Assembly: GCF_013423955.1 (NCBI RefSeq)
Contig: NZ_JACCKX010000001.1
Coordinates: forward strand, 1,922,001 to 1,986,000
Source of the DNA: Ottowia beijingensis
Lineage (GTDB): Bacteria > Pseudomonadota > Gammaproteobacteria > Burkholderiales > Burkholderiaceae_C
Direction of reading: 5' to 3'
Length of the DNA: 64,000 nt
Within the stretch, counting starts at the first letter, position 1, and each line of letters begins with the position of its first letter. Shown piece by piece: positions 1 to 10,143 of the stretch. Below the pieces are notes generated by a model. That model saw nothing but the letters and a program-made list of their open reading frames with translations, was not told the DNA's origin and made no database searches. Position numbers and translations under genes: made by a program.

Positions 1-727
1 CACCGGAAACAGCACCGGCAACGAGGAAATTCCCGCGCAATGTCGGCGACAGCGGCACACGCGTGCTCCACGTCGGCTCCCCAGTTCTCCCGCCGATGCA
101 TCGTCACCAGCAGATGCCCCTTCCCGACAAGACGGCGTCGAATATCATGCTGTGCGCACGCCCACAACTGAGCATCGACCACCGTATTGCCCGTGACCAT
201 GATCTTCTGAGGCGACACTCCCTCCCTTTCCAGGGCTTTCGCAGCGCGCGAAGTCGGCGCGAAGTGAAAGCTGGCGATGCGGCCGATCATCTGGCGCAGA
301 CCTTCCTCGGGGAACGGTCGGTTCAGGTTGTAGGTTCGCAACCCCGCTTCGACGTGTGCGACAGGAATCTGGTGGTAAAACCCTGACAGTGCCCCCAGGA
401 ACGCACTCTCGGTATCGCCCTGAACGATCACGGCGGCCCAGGGTTTGCTGCGCAGCACGGCATCGAGTTGCACCCGGCAACCTGTGCTGAAGTCCAGAAG
501 AGATTCCTCTTTCCGCTCCAGAACATGGTCGGGCTTGACGTTGAAGCATGCCAGCATCTGTACAGCCATGTCACCGTGCTGACCAGTGTGTACCCAACTC
601 GGGCGGGCCCAACTAGACTCCCGCAACGCATGGTAGACGGACGCAAGCTTGATGATTTCGGGCCGCGTACCGCAGACGATCAGGATGGGAACCTTGCCGT
701 CTGGAAGTGTGTGGAGGAATTCCTCAT
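1..727 (-). CDS. wecB: UDP-N-acetylglucosamine 2-epimerase (non-hydrolysing), 3' part missing at window edge
   Basis: Interconverts UDP-GlcNAc and UDP-ManNAc in the cytoplasm, feeding surface polysaccharide synthesis. Reading the minus strand gives family motifs in order: CGTRPEIIKLA, VHTGQHGDMA, VQGDTESAFLG, HVEAGLRT, PEEGLRQMIGR, VTGNTVVDA and MHRRENWG. About 240 of the usual 370-380 residues are present and the C-terminus lies outside the window. The likely start is the ATG at 727-725, which overlaps the stop of the upstream small gene (TGATG). That ATG is one base out of phase with CGTRPE, so a base seems to be missing near 680-720. Less GC-rich than the rest of the window, as is common in polysaccharide loci. 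The family assignment is secure; the start is inferred. Confidence 0.9.
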
Positions 728-1031
728 CACAACACCTCGAAATCAGCCCAGGCTGAAGAAGGCCCCGAATCCTCGCTCGGTGGCGGGGCATCAAGGTCGA
801 CCACGAAGACGATCTCGCCGCCGAAGCGACCGACCCCAGCAACCTCATCAGGGCCTGCTCCTGCTCAGGCGTCGCCATGCGCAAGAAGCAGATGGCCTGC
901 TGCCTGCCTTCATGTACAGACGTCAGAATGTCCATTCGACGAACAGTACCGAACGGCGCACACATTTCCTGCAACGCGGTCCGAAGGGCAGCAATATCTG
1001 CGCATTTGCACAGTTCTGCGATGGATCTCAT
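727..1031 (-). CDS. small RRM-like RNA-binding protein (one apparent frameshift)
   Basis: A protein of about 98 residues starting MRSIAELCKCADIAALRTAL and, after restoring one base near 835-850, ending in ADFEVL and a TGA that overlaps the wecB start. A beta-alpha-beta-beta pattern is visible, with a segment QQAICFLRM resembling the RNP-1 strand of RRM folds, then a VGRFGGEIVFVVDL strand. Without the restored base the frame runs straight into wecB, which would fake a fusion. The translational overlap (TGATG) suggests coupling to wecB. The RNA-binding role is inferred from this weak resemblance; the target is unknown. Confidence 0.6.
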
Positions 1032-1285
1032 TGTTTTGCTCTCCCTGAAACGAGCACCGACACCAGTCGCTTGCTCTTATGAGCTGTTCCGACTGTACTC
1101 ACTTGTGCACAACTCTCGAGTCGTTGCAATCAATGCGAGGGTGCATTCGTGATCTTTGTCACAATTCTCGAAGATTGGATCGATCCTTGGCTCGACCGCG
1201 CCGCAAAGGTCGTGCTTGCGCCCGTGTCACAATTTGCGACAGTCCGATTCGCAGTTCTTGGGATCTTGAATTCTCACCAGTCAAC
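1032..1285. promoter_or_regulatory. divergent intergenic region with three direct repeats
   Basis: About 250 bp between the minus-strand wecB unit and the plus-strand GGDEF/EAL gene. Three related boxes are visible: GTGCACAACTCTCGAG (1105-1120), TGTCACAATTCTCGAA (1157-1172) and TGTCACAATTTGCGAC (1227-1242). The spacing is about 52 and 70 bp. They could be binding sites for a regulator of either unit. No convincing -35/-10 pair was identified. Confidence 0.35.
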
Positions 1286-4242
1286 GTGAACAGCTCGCAA
1301 CATCCCAGGCGCAGTGCCGAGGTCCCCCGGTCTCAGGGGGCGGAACTGCGCCAACCGCGAGAAGGGAAGCCTCGCTGGACAACATCGCGCGACTGGTGCA
1401 GGAGTCGACTGCACTGGATGCAGCATTGATCTGCTTGCAACCTGGCGCGGGCACGGAGCCTCTCCGCTGGGGGCCTGCGGGATCCCCATTGACGCGCAGG
1501 ACCAAGACAGCGTCCTGGCCATGTGGACGAAGCTCATCTCGTCACCCGCGCCGACACTGGACGAACCCATTGCAGGACGGCGGATTTTGCAGCGTGCGGT
1601 GGCGCCGGTGCGCAATCGGGCTGGCGATCAACTGGGTTGGCTGATGGTTTTGAGCTTTTCTGACCCGGGGCCCCATCAAACCGCAGAAGCGCTGGTTCAG
1701 CGACTGGCCGCCCGCCTGAGCCACTGGATCGAACTCACGGAGGCGGTTGACCGGCACCCGAAGACGGAAGACGGCCATGCCGCCGATCAACTCGAGGCGC
1801 GCCTGCGCGGCGCCATGCGGGCCATGCAGATGGGCAGTTGGGTCTACAGCGTCGCACCGCGGCGGCTGGCCCTGAGCGCCGACGCGGCCATGATCCTCGG
1901 CCTGACGGCGCAACAGCCGCGCAATCTGGACGACCTTCTGCAATCCTTCACCGCCGAAACAGCCAGGGGCTGCGCCGCGCGTTCGTGGCATGCATCCGCG
2001 ACCGCATGCCCATCGACACCGAAGTGCGCTTCAGCTCACCCGACGCCACGGGCCGCTGGATGCGCTTCATTGGCGAGGCCAGCACCAGCAGCGCTGGCGA
2101 GGTGCTGGAAATACATGGCGCCGTGCAGGATGTCAGCACTCGCCGGCAGGCCCAGGAAGAAACCGTGCGCCTGGCCATGCGCCTGACGACGACGCTCGCC
2201 AGCATCAACGAGGCCTTCGTCACCCTCGACCGGCAAAGCCAGTTCATGTACGTCAACCGCGAAAGCGAGCAGCTGCTGGGTCACACCACGGGCGAACTGC
2301 TGGGAGAGCCGGTGCATCGCTGGCTCGTGGGGCAGACCCCGGGCTTGCTGCAGGAGGAGCTGGAAGGCGCGCTGGCGCGCAACGAGCGCACCGAGTTCGA
2401 AGACTTCTACCCCGCACTGAAAAAATGGATTGAAGTCCGGGCCCACCCTTATGCCGAAGGCTTGGCGGTGTACTTCCGCGACGTCACCGAGCGGCGCCTC
2501 GCGCAAGAGCAGCTGATGCTGCTGCAGACCGGCATCGCGCGACTGAACGACATCGTGCTCATCGTCGAGGCCGTGGGTGGCGATGCCGGCCAGACGCGGA
2601 TCGCCTTCGTCAACGATGCCTTCGAGCGGCAGACCGGGTTTTCGCGCAAGGACGTGGTGGGCAAGGGGCTTGGCGTGCTGGCGCATGGCGTGGGCGCCGA
2701 CACCCTGAGCGAACTCATCACCGGGCTGGCGCACCCCGACACCTTCACCGTGCGCCGACGCGAGATGCTGCTGCAGCACCGCGACGGCTCCACCTACTGG
2801 ATGGACCTGGACGCGGTGCCCGTGCGCGCTTCCGACGGCCAGATCACCCACTGGGTGGCGGTGGGCCGCGACGTGACCGCGCGCAAACAAGCCGACGAAA
2901 AATCCACCACCTGGCGTTCTTCGACCCGCTGACCGAGCTGCCCAACCGGCTGCTGCTGATCGAGCGCCTGGAAGCCGCCCTGGCCGAGAGCGAGCGCACC
3001 GGCCAGTCCGGAGCGCTGATGTTCATCGACCTGGACAACTTCAAGGTGCTGAACGACACCATGGGCCATTCGCGCGGCGACCTGCTGCTGCAGCGCGTGG
3101 CCGAGCGCCTGCAGCGCAGCGTGCGCAAGGCCGATACCGTGGCGCGCATCGGGGGCGACGAGTTCGTGGTCATGCTGCAGGGCCTCGGCACCGATCCGCA
3201 CAGCGCGGCCCTCAAGACCAAGACGGTGGCCACCAAGGTGCTGGCACGCATGAGCGAGCCGTTCGACCTGGGCGACTACCAGCACTACAGCACCGTCAGC
3301 ATCGGCGTCACCGGCTTCGGCGCCCAGCCGACCGGCGTGAGCGAACTGCTCAAGCAGGCTGATCTGGCCATGTACCAGGCCAAGAGCGCGGGGCGCGACA
3401 CCATCGCCTTCTTCGATCCGGCGATGCAGGCGGCCGTCAGTGCCAGCGCGGCCCTGGGCGCCGATGTGCGCGCGGCCCTGCAGGCCGGCGACCAGTTCAG
3501 CGTGCACTACCAGCCGCTGTTCAACCAGCAGCGCTGCGTCACCGGTGTCGAGGCCCTGCTGCGCTGGCGCCATCCGGCGCGCGGCGCGGTCAGCCCGGCC
3601 GAATTCATTCCCATCGCCGAAGACACCGGACTGATCCTGCCGCTGGGCCACTGGGTGCTGGAGCAGGCCTGCGCCCAGCTGGCGGCGTGGGCGGAACGAC
3701 CGGAGACGGCGCAGCTCAGCATCGCGGTCAACGTCAGCGTGCGCCAGTTCCGGCACCCCGAGTTCGTCGACCAGGTGATCGCAGCCATCCGGCGCCACCG
3801 CGTGGCGCCCCGCCTGCTGAAGCTGGAGCTGACGGAAAGCCTGCTGGCCGACCGCATGGAGATCACGCTGGAGAAGATGGACACGCTCAAGCAGCTCGGC
3901 GTGACGCTGTCGCTGGACGACTTCGGCACGGGCTACTCCTCGCTGGCCTACCTCAAGCGCCTGCCGCTGGACCAGCTGAAGATCGACAAGGGCTTCGTGG
4001 CCGATGTGCTGACCGACCCCAGCGATGCCGCCATCGCCCGCGCCATCATCGAGCTGGCGCACAGCCAGGGCTTGTCGGTGATTGCGGAAGGCGTCGCGAC
4101 CGAAGAGCAGCACCGCTTCCTGGTCGATCACGGGTGCGATCTGTTCCAGGGCTTTCTGCTGGCCAAGCCGATGTCGATCGGCGCGCTCGAAGAATTCATG
4201 GATCAGCACCGCGACACAGCCACCGCGCCGTTGCACGAATGA
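1286..4242 (+). CDS. GAF/PAS/PAS/PAS-GGDEF-EAL cyclic-di-GMP protein (frameshifted in this sequence)
   Basis: A signalling protein of about 985 residues that may make or degrade cyclic di-GMP. Rough domain order: GAF-like N-terminus (residues 1-170), three PAS segments (180-540, with PAC ends such as VQDVSTRRQAQEE and YFRDVTERRLAQEQ), GGDEF (about 560-725) and EAL (735-980). The diguanylate cyclase signature is intact (RIGGDEFVV). The EAL domain keeps EALLRW, LTESLL and DDFGTGYSS, so both activities are possible. The reading frame shifts by one base at about 1370, 1475, 1960 and 2910, always as if a base were missing. The start is uncertain: a GTG at 1286 fits best after correction, with a GTG at 1396 as alternative. 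No transmembrane segment is seen, so a soluble sensor is likely. Confidence 0.88.
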
Positions 4243-4280
4243 GCTCGGCGCCGTCATCGCGCCGACTGAACCCCGGGACC

Positions 4281-7200
4281 TCAACCCAGCGTCATCAGGC
4301 TCGCGTTGCCACCAGCGGCGGCCGTGTTGATGCTCAGGGCGCGCTCGACCACCAGGCGCTCCAGCGGCACGTCGGCCTGGCCGGGTGGCAGCGCCGCCAG
4401 CCTGACGATGGGGCCGGCACGCCCCGCCAGCAGCTGCGCGATTTCACGCGTCCGCGCCTCATCGCCATGCAGCAGCACGGCGTCGACTGCGGCCGTGTCG
4501 CTGCGCCAGTCGGCCGCCACGGCGACCTGCGCCAGCACCTCCACCGGCAGCCGCGCCCAATCGGCCTGCGCACTGGCCGGCCACACCGCCTGGCCACCGA
4601 CGGCCAGCACGGCAGCGGTCTGCAGCAGGCGATCGGCGCCGTTCGCGGCCAGACACAGCACGCGGGCGCAGGGCGCCAGGGTGTAGAGGTTGCGTTCGCC
4701 GGTCGGGCCGTGCAGCACGCGTGCCGGCCCACCCGGGTTGAGTTCGGCAAAGCGCTGGCAGGCAGCGATCAGCGCGTCGTCGCGCTGGGTCCGTGCCCAA
4801 CCCAGCAGCGCGTCGAAGGCGGGCGAAGACCCCGTCGGCTCCCGGTCCGCGTCGCCTGCCGCACGGACAGCCTGCCGCGCCGCGGCGGCCGGCCGTGCGG
4901 ACAGCAGTCGCAGCAGGTACAGCGGCCCGCCCGCCTTCGGGCCCGTGCCCGACAAGCCATCGCCCCCGAAGGGCTGCACACCCACTACCGCACCCACCAT
5001 GTTGCGGTTGACGTACAGGTTGCCCACCTGGAGGCGCCGCGTGACGCGCGCAATGGTCTCGTCGATGCGCGTGTGCACGCCCCGGTCAGGCCGTAGCCGG
5101 CGGAGTTGATCTGGTCGATCAGCGCATCCAGCCCGGCGCGGCGATAGCGCAGCACATGCAGCACCGGGCCAAAGACTTCGCGCTCCAGCTGATCCAGCCG
5201 GTCGATCTCGATCAGCGTCGGGGCGATGAAGGTGCCGTGCACCTGCGCCTCGCGCAGACCGCGCGTGGCCTGGTGCACGGCCTGCCGCTGGCGCGCAGGG
5301 CGTCGATGTGGCGCTGGATGCCGGCCTGCGCGGCGGCGTCGATCACCGGGCCGATGTCGGGGACAGCGCCGCCGGGTGGCCGATGGTCGCCTCGTCCATG
5401 GCGCCTTTCAGCATGGCGACGATGCGGTCGGCGACGTCGGCCTGCAGGCACAGCACGCGCAATGCCGAGCAGCGCTGCCCGGCCGAGTCGAAGGCGGACG
5501 CCATCACGTCCTGCACCACCTGCTCGGCCAGCGCGGACGAATCGACGATGAGCGCGTTCTGCCCGCCGGTCTCGGCGATCAGCGGCACCGGCTGGCCGTC
5601 GGGGCTCAGGCGCGCAGCCAGCGCGGCCTGGATGTTGCGCGCGACCTCGGTGGAGCCGGTGAACAGCACGCCGCGCGTGCGCGCATCGGCCACCAGCGAC
5701 GCGCCCACGGTCGCGCCATCGCCCGGCAGCAGCTGCAGCGCACCGTGCGGCACGCCGGCGGCGTGCAGGTGGCGCACGGACTCGGCGGCAATCAGCGGCG
5801 TCTGCTCGGCCGGCTTGGCCAGCACCACGTTGCCGGCGGCCAGCGCGGCAGCGACCTGGCCGGTGAAGATGGCGAGCGGGAAGTTCCACGGACTGATGCA
5901 CGCCACGGGGCCCAGCGGCACGTGTGTGGCGTTGTCGAACTGCGTGCGCGCCTGGGCGGCGTAGTAGCGTAGGAAGTCGATGGCCTCGCGCACCTCCGAC
6001 ACGGCATTGGCCCAGGTCTTGCCGGCTTCGCGCACCAGCAGGCCCATGAGGCGCGGCATGTCGGCCTGCAGCGCATCGGCCGCGTGTTCGAGCGCGGCGG
6101 CGCGCGCGGACGGCGGCGTGGCGGCCCAGGCGGGGGCGGCGGCTTCGGCAATCGTCAGCGCGTGCTCGACATCCGCGACGGTGGCGGGGCGCACGTGGCC
6201 GACGATGTCGCGCCGGTCGGCGGGGTTGCGGATGGGGATGCTCCCTCGCCCAATTGGGGAGAGGGTTGGGGTGAGGGGCCGGCGGTGGCAGGACGTGAAG
6301 CGGTTGGCCCCCACCCCAGCCCTCCCCAGCGGGGAGGGGAAGAGCCCTCACCCCGGCCCTCTCCCGCCAGCGGGAGAGGGAGTGGATTCGGCATCGAATC
6401 GGGCGTCAGCGCTTGCTGGACGGGCGCAGACAGCAATGATTTCGATAGCGCCACCAGCGTCTGCTCATCCGCCAGATCCATCCCCGCCGAATTGCGCCGC
6501 GCCGCGCCGTACAGCGCGCCCGGCAGCGGGATGCGCGGATGCGGCGCGCCGACGGGCTGCTCGCGCTCGACCAGCGCCACCGGGTCTTCGATGAGCGCTT
6601 CAAGCGGCACCGCGTTGTCCGCGATACGGTTGACGAACGACGTATTCGCCCCGTTCTCCAGCAGCCGCCGCACCAGGTAGGCCAGCAGCGTCTCGTGCGT
6701 GCCCACCGGGGCGTAGATGCGGCACGGGCGCTGCACACCGAGCGCGCCACGCACGATCTGCTCGTACAGCGGCTCGCCCATGCCGTGCAGGCACTGGAAC
6801 TCGTATTGCCCCGGCCGCCAGTCGGCCGTCCCGGCCATCTGCACGATGGCGGCCACGCTGTGCGCGTTGTGGGTGGCGAACTGCGGGTACACCGCATCCG
6901 GCGCCGCCAGCAACTGGCGTGCACAGGCCAAGTAGCTCACGTCGCTGTGCGCCTTGCGGGTGTAGACGGGGTAGTCGCTCTGCCCATCCACCTGCGCGCG
7001 CTTGATCTCGCTGTCCCAATAGGCGCCCTTCACCAGCCGCACCATCAGCCGGTGGCCGCTGCGGCGCGCCAGGTCGACCAGCCAGTCGATCACCGCCGGG
7101 CAGCGCTTCTGGTACGCCTGAATGACGAAGCCGATGCCGTGCCAGCCGGCCAACGCAGGCTCGTGGCACAGCCGCTCCAGCAGGTCCAGCGACAGCTCCA

Positions 7201-8116
7201 GCCGCTCGGCCTCCTCGGCGTCGATGTTCAGGCCGATGCCGTGCCCGCGCGCGCGCTCGGCAAGCTGCCGCAGGCGCGGGTACAGCTCGGCCAGCACGCG
7301 GCCTTTCTGCGCACGGCTGTAGCGCGGGTGCAGCGCCGACAGCTTGATCGAGATGCCGGGCCCGTCGATCAGCCCGCGCCCGCCGGCCGCGCGGCCAATG
7401 GCGTCGATGGCCTGCTCGTAGGCCGCCAGGTAGCGCGCTGCGTCGGCGGCCGTCAGCGCCGCCTCGCCCAGCATGTCGTACGAAAAGCGGAAGCCCTCGG
7501 CCTCGCGCGGGCGGGCGTTGCGCAGGGCTTCGTCGATGGTCTCGCCGGTCACGAACTGCTCGCCCATCAGGCGCATCGCGCGGTCCACGCCGGTGCGGAT
7601 CAGCGGCTCGCCGCCCTTGCCGATGAGGCGCGTGAGCGACTGTCCCAGCGTGGCCTCGCTGTGCGTGGCCACCAGCCGGCCGGTGATCAGCAGCCCCCAC
7701 GCGGCGGCGTTGACGAACAGCGACGGACTTTGGCCCAGGTGCGCCTGCCAATCGCCGCGCGCCACCTTGTCGCGGATCAGCGCGTCGCGCGTGGCCGCAT
7801 CGGGAATGCGCAGCAGCGCCTCGGCCAGGCACATCAGCGCCACCCCTTCCTGCGACGACAGCGCGAACTCCTGCAGCAGCCCCTGCACGATGCCGGCGCG
7901 CCCACCCTCGCGCCGGCGCGCGCGCAGCGTGCTGGCCAGCCGGTGCGCCAGCGCGTGCGTGGCGGCGGCCTGCTCGGGCGGCAGGCGCGCGGCGCCCAGC
8001 AGCGGGGCCAGCGCTTCGGCTTCAGGCACGCGCGTGGCGGCGGTGATGGCGGCGCGCAGCGGCTGTTGCGGCGCGATCTCGGCGTGCAGGGCGGCGAAGG
8101 GGTCGGTGGCGGTCAT
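4281..8116 (-). CDS. putA: bifunctional proline dehydrogenase / pyrroline-5-carboxylate dehydrogenase (frameshifted, with repeat insert)
   Basis: Oxidises proline to glutamate at the inner face of the membrane. There is no N-terminal ribbon-helix-helix DNA-binding domain. The FAD-binding proline dehydrogenase barrel holds VRLVKGAYWDSEIKRAQ. The aldehyde dehydrogenase half has the catalytic Cys in GQRCSALRVLC, ISPWNFPLA, and the closing NLYVNRNMVGAVVG. The PutA C-terminal domain ends in NTAAAGGNASLMTLG. The linker between the two enzymes (6236-6390) is an insertion of the CCCTCACCCC-type repeat. It stays open, and one base shift inside it is the only break there. Further one-base shifts occur near 5365, 5275 and 5080. 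The divergent lrp gene is the probable regulator, as known for PutR-type Lrp proteins. Confidence 0.92.
6236..6390. repeat. CCCTCACCCC-type repeat inside putA
   Basis: Contains GGGGAGAGGGTTGGGGTGAG, CCCACCCCAGCCCTCCCC and CTCACCCCGGCCCTCTCCC hairpin units. The same type occurs at 24204-24375, 30126-30163 and 38781-39040. It falls exactly in the linker between the proline dehydrogenase and aldehyde dehydrogenase domains. Confidence 0.85.
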
Positions 8117-8130
8117 GGCGGCATCCAGGG

Positions 8131-8210
8131 GTGTGGGAGCGGCCTTGGCCGCGATGGCAGCCCGTCATCGCACGAGGCGCTGATCGCGGCCGAGGCCGCT
8201 CCCACAGGGG
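8131..8210. repeat. REP-type inverted repeat (GTGGGAGCGGCC)
   Basis: Arms GTGGGAGCGGCCTTGGCCGC and its inverted partner GCGGCCGAGGCCGCTCCCAC, about 40 bases apart, in the putA-lrp divergent region. Near-identical copies lie at 23162-23237, and a variant (GTGGGAGCGGGCCTGCCCGC) at 15326-15400. Confidence 0.85.
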
Positions 8211-8289
8211 AGAACATGCCGCCATTGTTCGATGCTCTCCACCGAATAAATCACCAACATGGGCAACTTTGGCAGCAAAATATTCAGCC

Positions 8290-8766
8290 ATGCCCACCAC
8301 CCACCCCGACCTCGACCGCATCGACCTGCGCATCCTGGGCGCCCTGCAGCGCGACGGCCGCATCAGCAACCTGAAGCTGGCCGACACCGTGTCGCTCTCG
8401 CCCACCGCCGTGCTGGCGCGCGTCCAGCGCCTCACGCGCGAGGGCTTCATCCGCGGCTACCACGCCGAACTGGACCCCGGCAAGCTCGGCCGCGGCATGG
8501 TGGTGTTCGTCGAGGTGCTGCTCGACCGCACCACACCCAACGTGTTCGACCAGTTCAAGGCCGCCGTGCAGGTGCACGACGAGATCATGGAATGCCACAT
8601 GGTCGCCGGCGGCTTCGACTACCTGCTGAAGACCCGCATGGCCGACATGGCCGCCTACCGCGCCTTTGCCGGCCAGGTGCTGTGGCAGCTGCCGGGCGTG
8701 CGCGAAACGCGCACCTATGCGGTGATGGAAGAGGTGAAGAGCGGCAGCGCGCTGCCGCTGGGGTAA
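8290..8766 (+). CDS. Lrp/AsnC-family transcriptional regulator, probable regulator of putA
   Basis: A 158-residue protein with an N-terminal winged helix-turn-helix (DLDRIDLRILGALQRDGRIS) and a C-terminal RAM ligand-binding domain (VMEEVKSG end). The length is normal for the family. It is divergent from putA across about 170 bp. Together with the missing DNA-binding domain in PutA, this points to a PutR-type proline-responsive activator. That role is inferred from context; the family is clear. Confidence 0.9.
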   Translation: MPTTHPDLDRIDLRILGALQRDGRISNLKLADTVSLSPTAVLARVQRLTREGFIRGYHAELDPGKLGRGMVVFVEVLLDRTTPNVFDQFKAAVQVHDEIMECHMVAGGFDYLLKTRMADMAAYRAFAGQVLWQLPGVRETRTYAVMEEVKSGSALPLG

Positions 8767-8790
8767 GCGGCGGCGCCGCCTGGATTACAT

Positions 8791-8847
8791 GCCAAATCGC
8801 TCTGTAGCTCCCAGCCGATGAGCGCAGACAGCTATCAAACCAGAAGC
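8791..8847. repeat. AGCTAT/GCGCTTG palindromic repeat overlapping a gene start
   Basis: Reads GCCAAATCGCTCTGTAGCTC followed by GAGCGCAGACAGCTATCAAA on the plus strand. It supplies the ATG and the first codons (MSADSYQTRS) of the following kinase gene. Confidence 0.7.
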
Positions 8848-9384
8848 AATCCGCGCATCCTGGTGGTCGGCACCAGCGGCGCCGGCAAATCGCGCCTGGC
8901 GGGCCAGTTGGCCGCCGCGCTCGGCGTGCCGCACGTGGAACTGGACGCGCTGTACTGGGGCCCCGACTGGACGCCGCGGCCGCGCGCCGACTTCGAGGCC
9001 GGCGTGCGCCAGGCCGCCGCCGCGCCGGCCTGGGTGATCGACGGCAACCACGGCAGCGCGCGCGACCTGCTGTGGCCACACGCCACGCACGTGGTGTGGC
9101 TGGACTACGGCCGCGCCACCGTCATGGCGCGCGTGCTGCGCCGCACGTTGCGCCGCGTGCTGCTGCGCCAGCCGCTGTGGGCCGGCAACCGCGAATCGCT
9201 GCGGCGCACGCTGTTCACGCGGGGCAGCATCCTGCGCTGGTCGTGGGACACCTTCGAGAAGAACCGCCGCGCCTACACCAGGTTGCGCGATGGCAATGCC
9301 TATCCGCAGCTGCAGTGGCTTGAATTCCGGCGTCCGGCCGAAGCGCGGGCATGGCTGCGGCGCATTCGAAAGCTATCACAATGA
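8818..9384 (+). CDS. P-loop nucleoside/nucleotide kinase-like protein
   Basis: A 188-residue soluble protein with a Walker A motif GTSGAGKS at residues 19-26. It resembles the AAA/adenylate-kinase-like proteins often labelled DNA topology modulation (FlaR-type), which share VELDALYWGPDW and VIDGNH. The true substrate is not known. The first ten codons come from a repeat element (8791-8847). Family relatives usually begin just before RILVVGTSGAGKS, so the native start may differ or the repeat may have extended the protein. Confidence 0.75.
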   Translation: MSADSYQTRSNPRILVVGTSGAGKSRLAGQLAAALGVPHVELDALYWGPDWTPRPRADFEAGVRQAAAAPAWVIDGNHGSARDLLWPHATHVVWLDYGRATVMARVLRRTLRRVLLRQPLWAGNRESLRRTLFTRGSILRWSWDTFEKNRRAYTRLRDGNAYPQLQWLEFRRPAEARAWLRRIRKLSQ

Positions 9385-9430
9385 TAGCTTTATGCGCTTG
9401 ATACAAGGGCGCTTCGGGGCAATTTGAGCC
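9370..9430. repeat. AGCTAT/GCGCTTG palindromic repeat
   Basis: AGCTATCACAATGATAGCT palindrome followed by GCGCTTGATACAAGGGCGCT. It starts within the last codons of the preceding kinase gene, whose stop lies in it. Confidence 0.75.
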
Positions 9431-9470
9431 ACAAACGCTTCGACCGGGCAGCGTCCGCGCCGAACCACCA

Positions 9471-10126
9471 TCACTGGCGCAGCCGCAACTCGTACTCGAC
9501 GACGGTGAACTTGCGCACCTTCTCGCGCTCGGCCCAGGCGCGCAGCGGCAGGCCGCCGGCGACCATGGCCTGCAGCCGGCGCCGCGCCGCGCGCTGCCGC
9601 GCGCCATGTCCGGGTCCCACACCAGCGGGCCGTCGGCCGACAGCCCGGCGATCAGCACGCTGTGCTCGAACGAGCCGCTGACCACGTGGCGCCCTTCCAG
9701 GACGGCCGCGTGCGCCAGGCGGGTGGCGGTCTTCAGGGGCAGATGGTCGTCCCAGCGCTGGCAGCTGAATTCGATGTCGACCAGCGCGCGCCGGTCGGGG
9801 TGCCAGACCTGGCGGAAGACCCAGGACCTGCCCTTCTTCGACGGCACGTTCTGGTCCCACACCAGCGGCCCGCGCTTGCCATCGAGCGCGCGTGCCGGCA
9901 GGTCCTTGTCGGGCGCGTAGTAGCCGGTCTGGATGGCGGCGTCGGCCAGTGTGGCCGGGTCCACGCCGGCGATCATGGCCAGGCAGGTGAAGTGGCAGCC
10001 CGATTCCGCCAGGTTGTTCCACTCGCGGTCTGATTTTTCGGCGCGCGCGATCTGCTGCGGCTTGTCGACCAGGAAGGTGTTGCGGTAGAAACTTTGCGCG
10101 TGGTAGCGGGGATAGAACAGGTGCAT
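9471..10126 (-). CDS. putative papain-like (C39-type) cysteine protease or related unknown protein
   Basis: About 218 residues. A segment ESGCHFTCLAMIAGV (residues 41-55) resembles the catalytic-Cys helix of C39-like peptidases. A later SFEHSVLIAG supplies a candidate His, followed by GPLVWDPD with a candidate Asp. That order (Cys, His, Asp) is the family's. No signal peptide is seen. The reading frame shifts once near 9605, and the corrected end is VVEYELRLRQ followed by TGA at 9471. The gene lies between a P-loop kinase and arginase, and the context gives no function. The protease assignment is an inference from motif order. Confidence 0.5.
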
Positions 10127-10143
10127 TCGGATGCTCCGGATGT

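Noticed and set aside
727..1031. Fusion of the small RRM-like protein to WecB
   Set aside because: The continuous frame is explained by a single missing base. The corrected frame gives a natural end (ADFEVL) with a TGATG overlap to wecB.
2794..4284. 496-codon minus-strand frame opposite GGDEF/EAL
   Set aside because: Antisense shadow. The plus strand carries intact GGDEF and EAL motifs.
6539..8374. Long plus-strand open frame across putA
   Set aside because: It is antisense to clear PutA motifs. High GC makes such antisense frames common.
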